Shown: in pieces, positions 37,328 through 49,383 of the stretch
How the letters are laid out: each line of letters begins with the position of its first letter
Position numbering within the stretch: position 1 is the stretch's first letter
Origin: Ampelomyces quisqualis
Taxonomy: Eukaryota > Ascomycota > Dothideomycetes > Pleosporales > Phaeosphaeriaceae
NCBI GenBank assembly: GCA_018398575.1
Contig: JAGTXZ010000005.1
Span: 2,542,001-2,606,000 of the forward strand
Length of the DNA stretch: 64,000 nt
Direction: 5' to 3'
Position numbers and translations under genes: made by a program
Notes under the pieces: model-generated
What the model was told of the DNA's origin: nothing
What the model saw: only the letters and a program-made list of their open reading frames with translations
Database searches by the model: none

Positions 37328-37650
37328 TATACTTCTATTCTATCTGCTAATATAGTGTTAATAGCGCTATAACAGTTATAGCCTGTATCTACTAGAGTAT
37401 TAACGTTGGTAACGCTATCTAGTAATAGCAGAATAAGAAATAGGTTACTATTAAGGTAGTTAAGAAGCGTCTTTTATTTTCTATCTTCTTTACTAACACT
37501 ATCTAAGAGGCGCTTCTATTTCTTTAAGAATATAGAAGCTACTAGTTTTTTAAAATCTCTGTTAGAGCCTCTATAGCGCTTCAGGCCCTAATAGCATAAA
37601 TCTATACTATATTTAGATAGCCCTATATATAGTATTTTTAAATACTATAA

Positions 37651-38494
37651 TATTAGAAAAATTTAAGATTAATCTAGTTAGCCTAATTGCTGCGACCTGC
37701 AGCGGCCTTACAGCAATACTGTCTACTAGACAATTTACTAAAGTTGCCTTACTTACTTCTAGTTGCTAGCAACCTAATAGTAACCTAACAGTAACCTAAC
37801 AGGGCTGCTAGAGTTACTAGATCTAACAGAGTTGCTAATGTTGCCAATTTTACTCACGTAACTGTATTGCTGTATTTTTATAATTACGTAAGTAACCTAA
37901 AAATACAAAACATAGAGCAGAATTCCCTCTTTAAAATGCACTATTTAGAATTGTTGTAGCTGCTCTAATTATTGAGATATAGCGCGTTGAAGGTATAAAC
38001 TTTTTTAACAAACCTTAAAGTACGTTTAACACAACAGATCTACGCGCCTGCATTATAATATAATATAATAAAATGTTCTAGAGTAAAATCTGCACTTAAG
38101 TTACTTTGTTTTTAATAAAAAATATAATATATTATCTAGTTAAAGTGCTAGAGCTTTAGCAAAAACAAGCCTTGGCAAAGAACTTTAAAACTCCACAAAC
38201 TTCACTACCTTGCATCTTAACAACAAGAGTAGCTATAAAAATTCTAAATAGTACATTTTAAAGAGGGAATTAAGTTCTATATTTTAGAATTTTAAAATAG
38301 TTACGTAATTGCGCGGGTGGGGCAGGTGGGTCCAGTGGATTACGTAGATTACTTTAGGCGTTTTTGTCTAATTAGGCAGCTAGAACAAATAGGAGACCCT
38401 AGGGACAGTTAAGTACAGTCAAGAACCATCTAGTTAACTGTTCTAATAGTGTTGCGGATGTTGCCAACTCTAACAACGTTAAATTTTCCTAACA
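37651..38494 (+). mobile_element. T element copy T2 (844 bp)
   Basis: Ends TATTAGAAAAA (mutated CGTTAGGAAAA) and TTTTCCTAACA, flanked by AA on both sides; the uninterrupted site in A1 supports this boundary. It shares G-rich block GCGCGGGTGGGGCAGGTGGG (about 38309-38328) with T3. Non-coding. Confidence 0.75.
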
Positions 38495-39374
38495 AATATA
38501 TATATAAATTACTATTACAGCGCTGCTTATAGAGCTTCTTAAAGACCTAGTTTTTTAACTAAGGTTAGCATATACTATTTCTTTACAAGGCCTTAACTTA
38601 CTCTTTTGTTTCTAAACCTATACTAACTATAGACACTATTACTATCTTAACGTTCTTATCTAAGTTTCTTTTTACTTACGTCTTTTCTTTTATATATAAG
38701 TGTTAATACTCCTTAATAGCTATAGTTTTTAAGTTTATTGCAATAGATTAATATTCTACTACTAGCTAGTTATAATCTGTATAGAAAACGCTAGAGTAAA
38801 GAGTAACTTAATATAGAGAGTAGTTTAGAGTATATTATAATTTATTAAGTTACTATTTATTATTCTACATTACCTTTCTATATTACAAAAGAAGAGACTT
38901 AAAGCGCAAGAAAAAGTTAGTAGAGGACTTCTTTTTAGCCTTGCGCAGCCTCTTTAAAATAGCTGAAGTACGTTCTTTACTATACTTATCTCTATAGCAG
39001 AAATTAAGATATTTTACAAAGTTTATATAGTTCTAATTAATAACTTATCCTCTACTAGCAGAGCAGAAGGCAACTTTCTATTAGACCTTAAGCAATAAGT
39101 TAGCCTAAATAAAAGTATATTAGTCCTAAGTACTTCTAAAAAAAGCTAAGTTAGTCTTAAGCTTATAGGTTATAGTAACCTTCTAGGCAGTAAAGTAAGA
39201 CTTATTACCTAAAAAGAGGTTACCTAGAGGTAGTAGCTTACGTTAGATAGGCTCTTAGACTAAAAGAAGAGTAAAAATAGCAGGTGCTAGATTTCTAGTA
39301 GTCTAAGTATTATAAGGCGCTAGAGAAGAGTTTAGCGCAAGAGCTATAAGAGAAGAAGAGAAGTTTTGTAAGGA

Positions 39375-39681
39375 TGCTACAGCGTAGAGCTGTTAGTTGC
39401 GTAGCGATGCGCCTGCGCTACTATAACGCTACTCTAGCTATTACACGCGTAGAACGCGCACAGCTGCCCTAGCGTCTTAACAGTGCTACGCTAGCGCAAA
39501 CCTAGTGCATTCTAGTTATAAGAATACACGTCTAGTTATATTTACAAAAGGGCAGTTCTGCACTAAAGCTACAGAACAGAAATTAACTTACTTTTATCTA
39601 TACTACTATTGTTATCTTGTAACTTTACTGCTATACAAACCTCTTATAGTTTTAATTTCTCTACCTTGCAAAAGGATAGCA
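39375..39681 (+). repeat. 5' LTR of E1
   Basis: 307 bp with short inverted ends TGCTA...TAGCA. Matches 46135-46442 and, inverted, 5045-5351. Confidence 0.85.
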
Positions 39682-40426
39682 GCCTAGTTACCTAATAACA
39701 ATAGATTAGGATCTGCCTCTAAGCCTGCTAGCTAACCTATTAAGAGAAAACACCTCTAATAAGGAATTAATACTTAGCCTAGGTAAACGCTTAGCGCAGC
39801 TAAAGCGCTAGCGCTAAGAGCTTAAGAAGTAAGCTAAGATTTAGACTCTAGAGAAGGAAGTACGCTAATAGGAGCAATTATTAGCAGGTAAACAGCCTCT
39901 TTTACCTCTTAAACAGCCCTTAGGCGCTCTAAATAAAACAGATCTACTAACCCTCTTAGTTGGACGCGACACGTCTCTACTAGCGCAACGCCTCTAACTA
40001 GACCTATTAGCGCTACTAGAGCGCAGTCTAAAGATTAAGAAAATCTTTGTCTTTAAAGGTAAGAGAATTAGAAAGTATTAGGACTTTAAGGCTAGGCTAT
40101 CTATTACCTTTTAATTAGACCCCTTAGCCTTCTAGCTTAAGAACTAAAAGATTGCCTTTACTCTCTAGTACTTATAAACTACGTTTTAACAGATATAGAT
40201 ACAGAGAGAATAGAAAGATAATAGCAAAACGCTAGCGTAGCGCAATATAATATCTTTTCTACTTAATTAGATTAAGAGCCTTATAAATAGGAAGCTTTAA
40301 GTTACTATATAGTATTAAAAGGTATTCTAAAAGAACAGCTAAATAGTAAACAAATTTGCAGCCTATTTATCTACTTTAAAAAATTAGGTAAACTCTCTTT
40401 ATAAGCAGAAACACCTAGTAATACAC

Positions 40427-40714
40427 TTGTACAGCAAACTCTGCCTAGAGATTAGAGTAGCCTTCTTTAACTATACTAAGTTCTCTACTACTTACAGAGA
40501 ACTTGTTAAACGCGCTGTAACGCTAGAAGATAACTTACGCTATAGTAGTAGTATGCTGTTACTATACTGTTGCACACACAGAACGCCTAGTACAAAAAAA
40601 ACTTTGCAGCCTAAACTAGACGCAACAGCTTTACAACGTTATGCTGCTAGTATAGCAAACCTAAGCCTAAAGCTAACTAACGCTTGCTACTATTGCAGTA
40701 AAATAGGCTATTAG
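40427..40714 (+). pseudogene. Open 95-codon remnant of E1 gag with zinc knuckle
   Basis: The longest surviving open piece of E1 gag. Its C-terminus ACYYCSKIGY is the first half of a C-x2-C-x4-H-x4-C knuckle; the His codon became Tyr, and the frame stops at a TAG just before the remaining SREY (C now Y). The gag frame extends on both sides beyond this piece. Confidence 0.7.
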
Positions 40715-43700
40715 TCTAGAGAGTATAGATTAAAGCTTAATAGCTCTTCTCTTGTTACTAGCTTAAACTTAATACAAACAAAAAATAAGAAGGCCTAAGA
40801 AGACTCTTCCTCTTAACAGCCTAAGTTTTATTATAATAGAAGAATTATATTAAAGTACTTAGAACGCTGCGCAATAACAGCGCTGTATAGCCTATACAAA
40901 TACTAATTAACTATAGTGCAGAACTTAGTATAATTAACAAGAAAGTTGCCTTGCTTAAGAACCTTTCTTAAATTAACAGCGTAGCGCTGCTAACTATCTG
41001 TTAACCTAACTTAAGCACAGTGCCTAGCTTCTACACTTATTAGGCCTATCTAACAATAAAGGACAACTAGAGCGTTACTAAGTCCTTTACTACTATCCTA
41101 TACAGGATTGCTAACGCAGCTTAACCTGTTATTTTAGAGTTACTAAGCCTAAAAGAGAGACGCGTTGTTATTAACTATAAGTTAAAGCAGTAGCGCTATA
41201 AGCTTAACACTAATGCAATAAGAGTTAAAGACGCTAAAACCTTTGCAAGATCCTTTTATAACAAGCTAAGCGTGTACGCAGTCCTAGTAGGCAGTCTATA
41301 ATTCTTCTCTACTAAATGCCTATTATAGCCTAATAAACTTAAGAACTTTAAAGATGTTGCAAATAGTAACGCTGCTAACGCGCTACTACAGCACTACAGA
41401 GGCAACTACGCTATTAAGTTAGGAAAAGAAACTACAGCTCTATATAGGCTACTCTATAACCTCTTACTAAAGGAGCTAAGTGTGCTGCGTAACTACTTAG
41501 CAACAGCGCAGAGCCTAGGCTAGATCTAAGAAAGCACAAGCCCTGCAGGAGCACCTATTCTGTTTATACTTAAAAAAGATAGAACGCTACGCCTCTGCGT
41601 AGATTATTAAGGCCTTAATTAAGTTACTAAGAAGAATAGACTAGCCTTTCTCTTAATTAAAGAAACCCTTAATTAGCTTTGTAGATTAGTAAAGTTTACT
41701 AAGCTTAATCTTAAGAACGCGTATTACTAGATTAGGATCTAGTAAGGTAATAAGTAAAAGACAGCGTTTTGTACACAATACAGCTACTTTAAGTACATAG
41801 TTATGCCCTTTAGGCTAACTAACGCGCCTACTACGTTCTAGGGGTATATTAACAGAGCCTTAGCCTTGTATTTAGATATCTTTTGTATTATCTATCTTAA
41901 TAATATTCTAATCTTTTCTTAAAAGGGAAAGAATTATTAGAAACAAGTAAGAAAAGTACTTGCTAAGCTAAGAGAATATAGTCTTTTTGTTAACTTAAAG
42001 AAGTATACCTTTGCTACTAACTAAGTTAAGTTCCTAGGGTTTATTATGCGCCTTAATAGCGTTACAATAGATCTAGAATAGGTTTACGCAGTTATTAATT
42101 AGCCTACGCTAACATTCTTTAAGGATGTTTAAGTCTTTCTAGGCTTTACAAACTTCTATTAACGCTTTATATAGGGTTTTTCTGTTATTATTAGCTCTAT
42201 TACTAATCTTCTAAAGGGATTAGTTTAAGGAAAGAAATCTAGTCCTTTTAACTAGCCTAACGCAGCAGAGAAGGCAAAGCGCTAGCTTTGCAATAGGTTT
42301 ACAACTGCGCTAGTCCTGCAGCACTACAACTATACGCTCCTATCTAAGCTAGAAACTAATACCTCTATCTAAGGGGTAGTAGGCATCTTCTTCTAACTTT
42401 ATGCGGATAGGAACTAGCACTCTATAGCCTTCTAGTTAAGAAAACTCTTGCCTGCAGAAAGGAACTACTACATATATAACCTAGAGCTCTTTACTATTGT
42501 TATAGTAGTGCAGCACTAGCGTTACTACGTTAAGGAGCTAGCAATTTAGTTAGAAATATAGACAGACTATAACAACCTACGCAGCTTTATAGGCACATTA
42601 ACCTTATCTAGAAGACAGGCTAGCTAGGCAATAAAGTTAGCTGCTTATAACTTTAAGATTAAGTATTAGTCTAAAAAGACAAATCCTGCAGATAGGCCTT
42701 TAAGGCAACCTATAGACAACAGTAACACACTAGATATTTAACTATTAGACATGTTGCTAGCACTGCAAAAGAAGTTGCAGCTAGCAGAAACCTAAGCTAA
42801 GCTACCTAGTAAAGAGCTAGCGTTAGTAGAAAGCTAGATAATAGCTTAACAGCAAGCAGGCACTCTATATCTTAATAAAAATATTTCTATAAGCCTAGCG
42901 CACAGCGTTAAGGCGACAGCTATAAGCTATAGCCCTAATTAGGAGAACCCTAAGAGCAGACTAGTAATAACCTAAAGGGTTACGTAGTTACAAAGCCTAA
43001 CGCATAGCGTTAAGGTAATAGCTAGGAGCTATAGCTCTAATTAGGAGATTCTTAAGGGCAGACTAGTAATAGCCTAAAAGGTTACACAGTTACAAGCAAG
43101 AGCTGCAGCCTTAGAGAGGTTAGCTTATAAGAAACTCTTTAAGTCCTTCTTTAAAATCTGTGTACAAGTACAACAGAATAACCTAGAAGTAGTTGCAATA
43201 TGCAGGGATGTTAAACTTCTAGCGTCTGCCTATTAAGGTAATAGTAAACGCCTAAGGCACTAAAAGCTTAACACTTTAGGCAGCCTTTAGTTTAAGAACT
43301 AATTGTATATTCTACTAGAGCTAGCTCTTAAGGCTAAGCTCCTTAAGCTGTATTATAACAATCTACTTACTAGCTATTTTAGGTAGGCTAAAACGCTTAA
43401 GCTTGTAGCCTAATACTACTATTAGCCTAGGCTTAAAAAAGAGCTTAAAGAGTATATTAACTCTTGCTTAGTGTGCTAAGGCACAAAGTTACTTAAGCAG
43501 CGCCCTACTAGCGTGTTAAACGCGCTCTTCTAACCTTAGAGACTATAGCAAGAAATTATAATAGATTTTGTTACAGGCCTGTTACTTACTAAGCGCTACA
43601 GCGTTATGTATAACGCAATACTTGTTATAGTTAACAGGTACACTAAAATAGCTAAGTATATCTCTACACAAAAAACAGTTACTACCTTACAGTTAGCAGA

Positions 43701-44623
43701 ACTGTTCTTAGAATACGTTGTACAATTCTTTGGCTTGCCTAAAGGTATTATATTAGATTAAGAGAGTGTCTTTACTTCTTAGTTCTAGGTAGACTTTTGC
43801 TTTATAGCAAAGGTAAAGCGCTAGCTTAGCACTGCCTTCTATCTGTAAACAGACAGCTAAACAGAGCGTTAAAATTAAACACTAGAGCAATACTTAAGAG
43901 CTTTTGTAGGCAATTAACATAATAATTAGGTATACCTTCTGTTACTAGCAGAGTTTACATATAATAATGCTAGACAGGCTACATTAGGAGTATCTCTATT
44001 CTTTGCCTGCTATAGGTTCTACCTGCGCCTTAACTGCAAGCTAACAGCGCCTACTAAAGTTCTTAGTATTAAAGAAAGGTTGCAGAAGCTTATACAAACT
44101 TAGAGCGCTTTAGCTAATTACTAGAACAAAAGTTTGTAATACTAGGAACAATATTACAACAAGAAACATAGGCTCTAAGAATTTAAACTAGAGGATATAG
44201 TCCTCTTATTAACAAAGCATCTGCGCCTGCGTAGCGCTAGCAGAAAGCTATTACTGCGCTAGATAGGCCTCTTTCTAGTAGAAGAGCAAATTAGCTTATA
44301 AGCTTTTAGGATCTTACTTCTGTTGCATATAAGAATCTACCTAGTATTCTACACCTCCTTACTATAGCTGTTTGTAGCTAGGAAGAGAGAAGAGTTAACT
44401 TTACCTAGGCCTGTTAATCTAGAAAACAGTAAGAAGCTGCAATAACGCTATAAGGTTAAAGCTGTGTTAGCAAAGAAGCGCAACAGGCGTTTAGTAAATT
44501 ACCTAGTAAAATAGAAAGGCTAGCTCTTAGAATATAACAAATAGGTTAATTAAAAAGATATAGACAAATTACTTATAAAGAAGTATAACTAGAGAAGAGA
44601 TTGATTACTTATACAATTAATAT

Positions 44624-44696
44624 ACAAAAAAAAAAAGAAGGTAAGAAAAACAAAAAGGAAAAAAGAAAAAAAAGAAAAATATAGGAAAATAAAGGC
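44624..44696 (+). repeat. Purine-rich tract between chromodomain and antisense frame
   Basis: About 70 bp almost wholly A and G. A polypurine tract normally lies right before the 3' LTR, but here the LTR is 1.4 kb further on, so this may be a second tract or a simple repeat. Confidence 0.6.
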
Positions 44697-44751
44697 GCCT
44701 TACTAGCGCACTGCTAGCGCTCTAGCAGCGCAGCCAAGCATAACTACTAGC

Positions 44752-45939
44752 TTAGCCTAGGAACTTATTATTATTCTTCTTAGCCTTATAGAAGCTTAGG
44801 GAGCCTAGTGAATTATTACTAAGCTCCCTATCCTCTACCTCTTCCTGCTGTTTCTAGGAAATAATATTACCTAACTCTAATAGAACTTTACTCCTTGCTA
44901 ACGCTATTGCAGCGCGCACTAGGTAACCTAATAGATCTAAGCTCTTAACGCGCTTAGACGCAGGCTCTTTAGCAGGACTAGCTAAAGCTAAGCGCTTCTT
45001 AGGCTTAGGCTAAGGCTTAGGTTTAGCCTTAGGCTTAGCCTTAGCCTTAGCTTTAGCCTTACCTTTGCTCTTCTTCTTAGAAGAAGGTATAGAGCTAGGG
45101 CTCTTTTAAGGAGAGGTTTTATCTCTATCTCTACTCCTACTACTGCTGCTACTCTTAGACCTAGGCTTAGACCTAGAGGAAGACTTCTTCTCCTCTATAT
45201 TAAGGTTAGAGTTAGACTGCGCGTTAGCCTTACTAAGAGGAAGAAGGTTAGCCTAGACGCTGTTAGAACGCTAGCGCAGCAACTGCAAGAAATAGGAAAA
45301 ATAACTTACTTAAGCCTGCAGCAGGTTAAGGATACCTTCTACTATAGTAGACAGGTAGTTAGTTACCTTAACCTGTAGAATCTAGATCTTATTACTCTTA
45401 GGCTAACAACAACCTCTATGCTTAACCTCTATGCGCAGAAAAAGCTTTACTAAGCTAGTCTACTAGCGTAGCAACGTCTCTTACGCAGTAACTATAATAG
45501 GATTAGGCTCTTCTTTAGTAGTAAGGCGCTGCTACTACTAGTAGATAGCATTCTAGCTCTTAACAAAATTGGCAGGGACCTTAGAGCAAGGCTTCTGCTT
45601 GTCCTAGCAAGAGCTATAGTAGAGGCTACTAACTATAAAGTTGCAATAGGTGCTAGTAAGCCTTAGGCCCTTAGTGTAGTAGAAGCAAATTAAAATTGCT
45701 AACTTAACATTAGAAACGCTACTGTAGTAGGCAACAGGCGTAGCCTAAGCACTAGGTTAGTAATATTGTAACGCTAGCGTTATACTACTTATAAAAATAG
45801 TAGAAGTAGTAGGCAGAGTAGGCGTAGTACTTATAATAATTAATATAGGTGTAATAGAGTTGCAATAGCGTAGAGCTAGTAGATAGTATAGTAGTAGAAT
45901 AATGCAGTTGTTACTAAAAGAATAGAAGAGATTACGCAT
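44752..45939 (-). pseudogene. Antisense 395-codon frame inside chromovirus E1
   Basis: On the strand opposite to pol, an ATG at 45939 opens a frame that stays in register for 1188 nt to TAA at 44752-44754. About 18 internal stops are almost all TAG, as RIP makes from TGG and CAG. Layout: a Ser/Thr/Ile-rich N-terminus; a cysteine module at about residues 95-130 (CFYYTKG..., TYCNF, YYSSC, QKPCSKVPANF); a helical middle; an Arg/Ser stretch (SSSRSKPRSKSSSSSRSRDR); a Lys/Ala/Pro tract (KSKGKAKAKAKAKPKAKPKP); and a C-terminal helix (LLGYLVRAAIALARSKVLLE). It lies between the chromodomain and the 3' LTR. No known family is assigned; nucleic-acid or chromatin binding is inferred from composition. Confidence 0.65.
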
Positions 45940-46134
45940 ACAGAGTTTTGCTATATTTCTACTATTACTATAGCTACTAGCTACCTCTTAGATTTACCTA
46001 GAGTTTTAGTCTTAGTATAACAACAGCCTTACAGCAAACAGCTCTATAACAATAATATTAGGCATATACTAACAAACCTAACGTTATTAAATTGCTAGAA
46101 TAGCAATTTTAGAGAAAAGAAAATAATTATAAGG

Positions 46135-46442
46135 ATGCTATAGTATAGAGCTATTGGTTGCGTAGTAATGCGCTTGCGCTACTACAACGCTACCCTAGCT
46201 GTTATATACATAGAATGCGTACAGCTACCCTAGCGTCTTAATAGCGCTACGCTAGTGTAGACCTAGTATATTCTAGTTATAAGAACACGCGTCTAGTTAT
46301 ATCTATAAAAGGGTAGTTCTGTACTAAAGCTGCAGAATAGAAATTAACTTACTTTTATCTATACTACTATTATTATCTTATAACTTTGCTGCTATATAAA
46401 CCTCTTATAGTTTTAATTCTTTTACCTTACAAAAGGATAGCA
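46135..46442 (+). repeat. LTR shared by E1 (3') and E2 (5')
   Basis: 308 bp, TGCTA...TAGCA, preceded by purine-rich AGAGAAAAGAAAA. It differs from the 39375 LTR mostly by transitions. Confidence 0.85.
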
Positions 46443-48962
46443 GCCTAGTTACTTAATAATAATAGATTAGGATCTACTCCTAAGCCTACTAGCTAACCTA
46501 TTAAGAGAAAACACCTCTAATAAGGAATTAATACTTAGCCTAGGTAAACGCTTAGCGCAGCTAAAGCGCTAGCGCTAAAAGCTTAAGAAGTAAGCTAAGA
46601 TTTAGACTCTAGAGGAGAAAGTATGCTAATAGGAGTAATTATTAGCAGGTAAACAGCCTTTCCTACCTTCTAAACAGCTCTTAGGCGCTCTAAATAAAAC
46701 AGATCTACTAACCCCTCTAGTTAGACGCAACACGTCTCTACTAGCGTAACGCTTCTAACTAGACCTATTAGCGCTACTAAGGCGCAGTCTAAAGATTAAG
46801 AAAATCCTTGTCTTTAAAGGTAAGAGAATTAGAAAGTATTAGGACTTTAAGGCTAGGCTATCTATTACCTTTTAATTAGACCTCTTAGCCTTTTAGCTTA
46901 AGAACTAAAAGATTACCTTTACTCTCTAGTACTTATAAACTACGTTTTAACAAATGTAGATATAGAGAGAATAGGAAGATAATAGTAAAACGCTAGCGTA
47001 GCGTAACATAATATCTTTTCTACTTAATTAGATTAAGAGCTTTATAAATAGAAAGCTTTAAGTTACTATATAGTATTAAAAGGCATTCTAAAAGGACAGC
47101 TAAATAGTAAACAAATTTGCAGCCTATCTATCTACTTTAGAAAATTAGGTAAACCTCTTTTATAAGTAGAAACACTTAGTAATATACTTATATAGCAAAC
47201 TCTGCCTAGAGATTAAAGTAGCTCTCTTTAACTATACTAAGTTCTTTACTACTTGCAGAGAACTTATTAAACGCGCTGTAACGCTAGAAGATAACTTACG
47301 CTATAGTAGTAGTATACTATTGCTATACTATTGCACATATAGAACGCCTAGTATAGAAAACACTTTGCAGCCTAAACTAGACGTAACAGCTCTATAACGT
47401 TGTGCTACTAGCATAGTAAACCTAAGCCTGAAGCTAACTAACGCCTGCTACTATTGCAGCAAAATAGGCTATTAGGCTAAAGAGTATAGATTAAGGCTTA
47501 ATAGCTTCTCTTCTGTTACTAGCTTAAACGCAATACAAATAAAAAACAAGAAGGCCTAAAAAAACTTTTTCTCTTAATAGCCTAAGTTCTATTATAATAA
47601 GAGAATTGTATTAAAGTACTTAGAACGCTGCGTAATAATAGCGCTGCGTAGCCTATATAAATACTAATTAACTGTAGTGCAGAACTTAGCATAATTAACA
47701 AGAAAGTTACTTTGCTTAAGAACCTCTCTTAAATTAACAGTACAGCGCTGCTAACTATCTATCTACTTAACTTAAGCACAGTGCCTAGCTTCTACGCTTA
47801 TTAGGCCTATCTAATAATAAAGGACAACTAGAGCGTTACTAAGTCCTTTACTACTATCCTATACAAGATTGCTAATGCAGCTTAACCTGTTATTTTAGGG
47901 TTACTAAGCCTAAAAGAGAGACGCGTTGTTATTAACTGCAAGTTAAAGTAGTAGCGCTACAAGCTTAACACTAATGCAATAAGAGTTAAAGACGCTAAAA
48001 TCTTTATAGAATCTTTTTACAACAAGCTAAGCGTGTACGCAGTTCTAGTAGGTAGTCTATAATTCTTCTCTGCTAATACCTATTATAGCCTAATAAACTT
48101 AAGAACTTTAAAGACGTTACAAATAGTAACGCTGCTAACGCGCTACTATAGCACTATAGAGGCAACTACGCTATTAAGTTAAAAGAAGAAACTATAGCTC
48201 TATATAGGCTACTCTATAACCTCTTACTAAAGAAGCTAAGTGTACTGCGCAACTACTTAGCAATAGTGCAGAGCCTAGGCTAGATCTAAGAAAGCATAAG
48301 CCCTGCAGGAGCACCTATTCTATTTGTGCCTAAAAAAGATAGAACGCTACGCCTCTGCGTAGATTATTAAGGCCTTAATTAAGTTACTAAGAAGAATAGA
48401 CTAGCTCTTCTCTTAATTAGAAAAACCCTTAATTAGCTCTATAGATTAGTAAAGTTTACTAAGCTTAATCTTAAGAACGCGTATTACTAGATTAAGATCT
48501 AGTAAAGCAATAAGTAGAAGACAGCGTTTTGCACGCAATACAGCTACTTTAAGTATATAGTTATGCCCTTTAGGCTAACCAACGCGCCTGCTACGTTCTA
48601 GGAGTATATTAACAGAGCCTTAGCCTTGTATTTAGATATCTTTTGCGTTATCTATCTTAACAATATCCTAATCTTTTCTTAAAAGAGAGAGGATTATTAG
48701 AAATAAGTAAGAAAAGTACTTGCCAAGCTAAGAGAATACAGTCTTTTTGTTAACTTAAAGAAGTGTACCTTTGCTACTAACTAAGTTAAGTTCCTAGGGT
48801 TTATTGTGCGCCTTAATAGTGTTACAATAGATCTAGAACAGGTTCGCGCAGTTATTAATTAGCCTACACCAATGTCCTTTAAGAATGTTTAAGTCTTTCT
48901 AGGCTTTGCAAACTTCTATTAACGCTTTATATAAAGTTTTTCTGTTATTGTTAGCCCTATTA
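46135..48962 (+). mobile_element. Chromovirus family E, copy E2, truncated in RT
   Basis: Repeats the first ~2.8 kb of E1: LTR, gag (knuckle region at about 47440), protease and RT through the YLNNILIF-type box, then stops in the RT thumb where M1c begins. The sequence after M1c is not the continuation of RT, so E2 was truncated, not just interrupted. It differs from E1 by scattered transitions. Confidence 0.85.
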
Positions 48963-49383
48963 CTAGTAGTAAATAGATAGGAGTTAGGTAGAGTTAGAGT
49001 AGCTTTACGTAAGACTTTAAGTCTACTCTACTTTCTACCTAATCTTTTTACGCTAAAGTAAGTAAGAGTAGAAGTTAAAGTTAATTAAAAGTAGGTTAGA
49101 GTTAGAGTATAACGTAATAGAAGTACCTTTAAAAAAATTAGTATTTATTTAAGTTACTATAGGTTTTTAACAAAGTTTTAAACAGGCTAAACTTACTCTA
49201 ACCTCTACCTAGAGTCTATACAACTCTACTTCTACCTCTACTTACTACTAGTATAAAATAAAAGAGTAGAGGTTAGGTTGCAAATTTAACTATTATAACT
49301 CTAATCTATACCTAACCTACAATTGATTTAACCTCTACCTAGCTAGTACCTAATAGAGTATACTCTCTACCTATTTACTAGCG
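48963..49383 (+). repeat. M1 short inverted-repeat element, full copy (421 bp)
   Basis: Left end TAGTAGTAAATAG, right end CTATTTACTAGCG, near-perfect inverted repeats shared with M2. The interior is unlike M2 but similar to 35804-36168. No coding frame. Probably a Tc1/mariner-type MITE (inference). Confidence 0.75.

Larger units (their letters stand above)
36171..39374 (-). mobile_element. Gypsy family A, copy A2 (protease-gag part), with T elements inside
   Basis: Minus-strand homologue of about 990-2470 in A1 and 57100-58560 in A3. It starts inside the protease/RT linker next to M1 and runs through protease and gag until E1 interrupts it at 39374. The protease site (about 37400) still reads VDTGY, so unlike A1 and A3 the D-T-G triad survived. 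T1 (36475-37327) and T2 (37651-38494) split it. Its 5' LTR is not next to it and was probably separated by the family E insertion. Confidence 0.75.
39375..46442 (+). mobile_element. Chromovirus (Ty3/Gypsy) family E, copy E1, complete but dead
   Basis: LTR to LTR. In order: LTR 39375-39681; gag with zinc knuckle ACYYCSKIGY (about 40682-40726, His and last Cys now Tyr); protease site NYSAEL (40909-40926, Asp now Asn); RT (about 41540-42230) with FRLTNAPTTF and YLNNILIF, both catalytic Asp now Asn; RNase H (about 42250-42720, PAERNYYIYNLELF); integrase (about 43390-44100) with IIDFVTGL and ILDQESVF; chromodomain (about 44440-44590, YKVKAVLAKKRNRRLVNYLV). A purine-rich tract (44624-44696) and a long antisense frame (45939-44752) separate the chromodomain from the 3' LTR. 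E1 lies in Gypsy A2. The downstream LTR also serves as 5' LTR of E2. Confidence 0.85.

Noticed and set aside
45283..45309. 27-bp intron-like GTAAGT...TTGCAG within the antisense frame of E1
   Set aside because: Too short for a fungal spliceosomal intron, and its length is nine codons, so the frame reads through without removing it.
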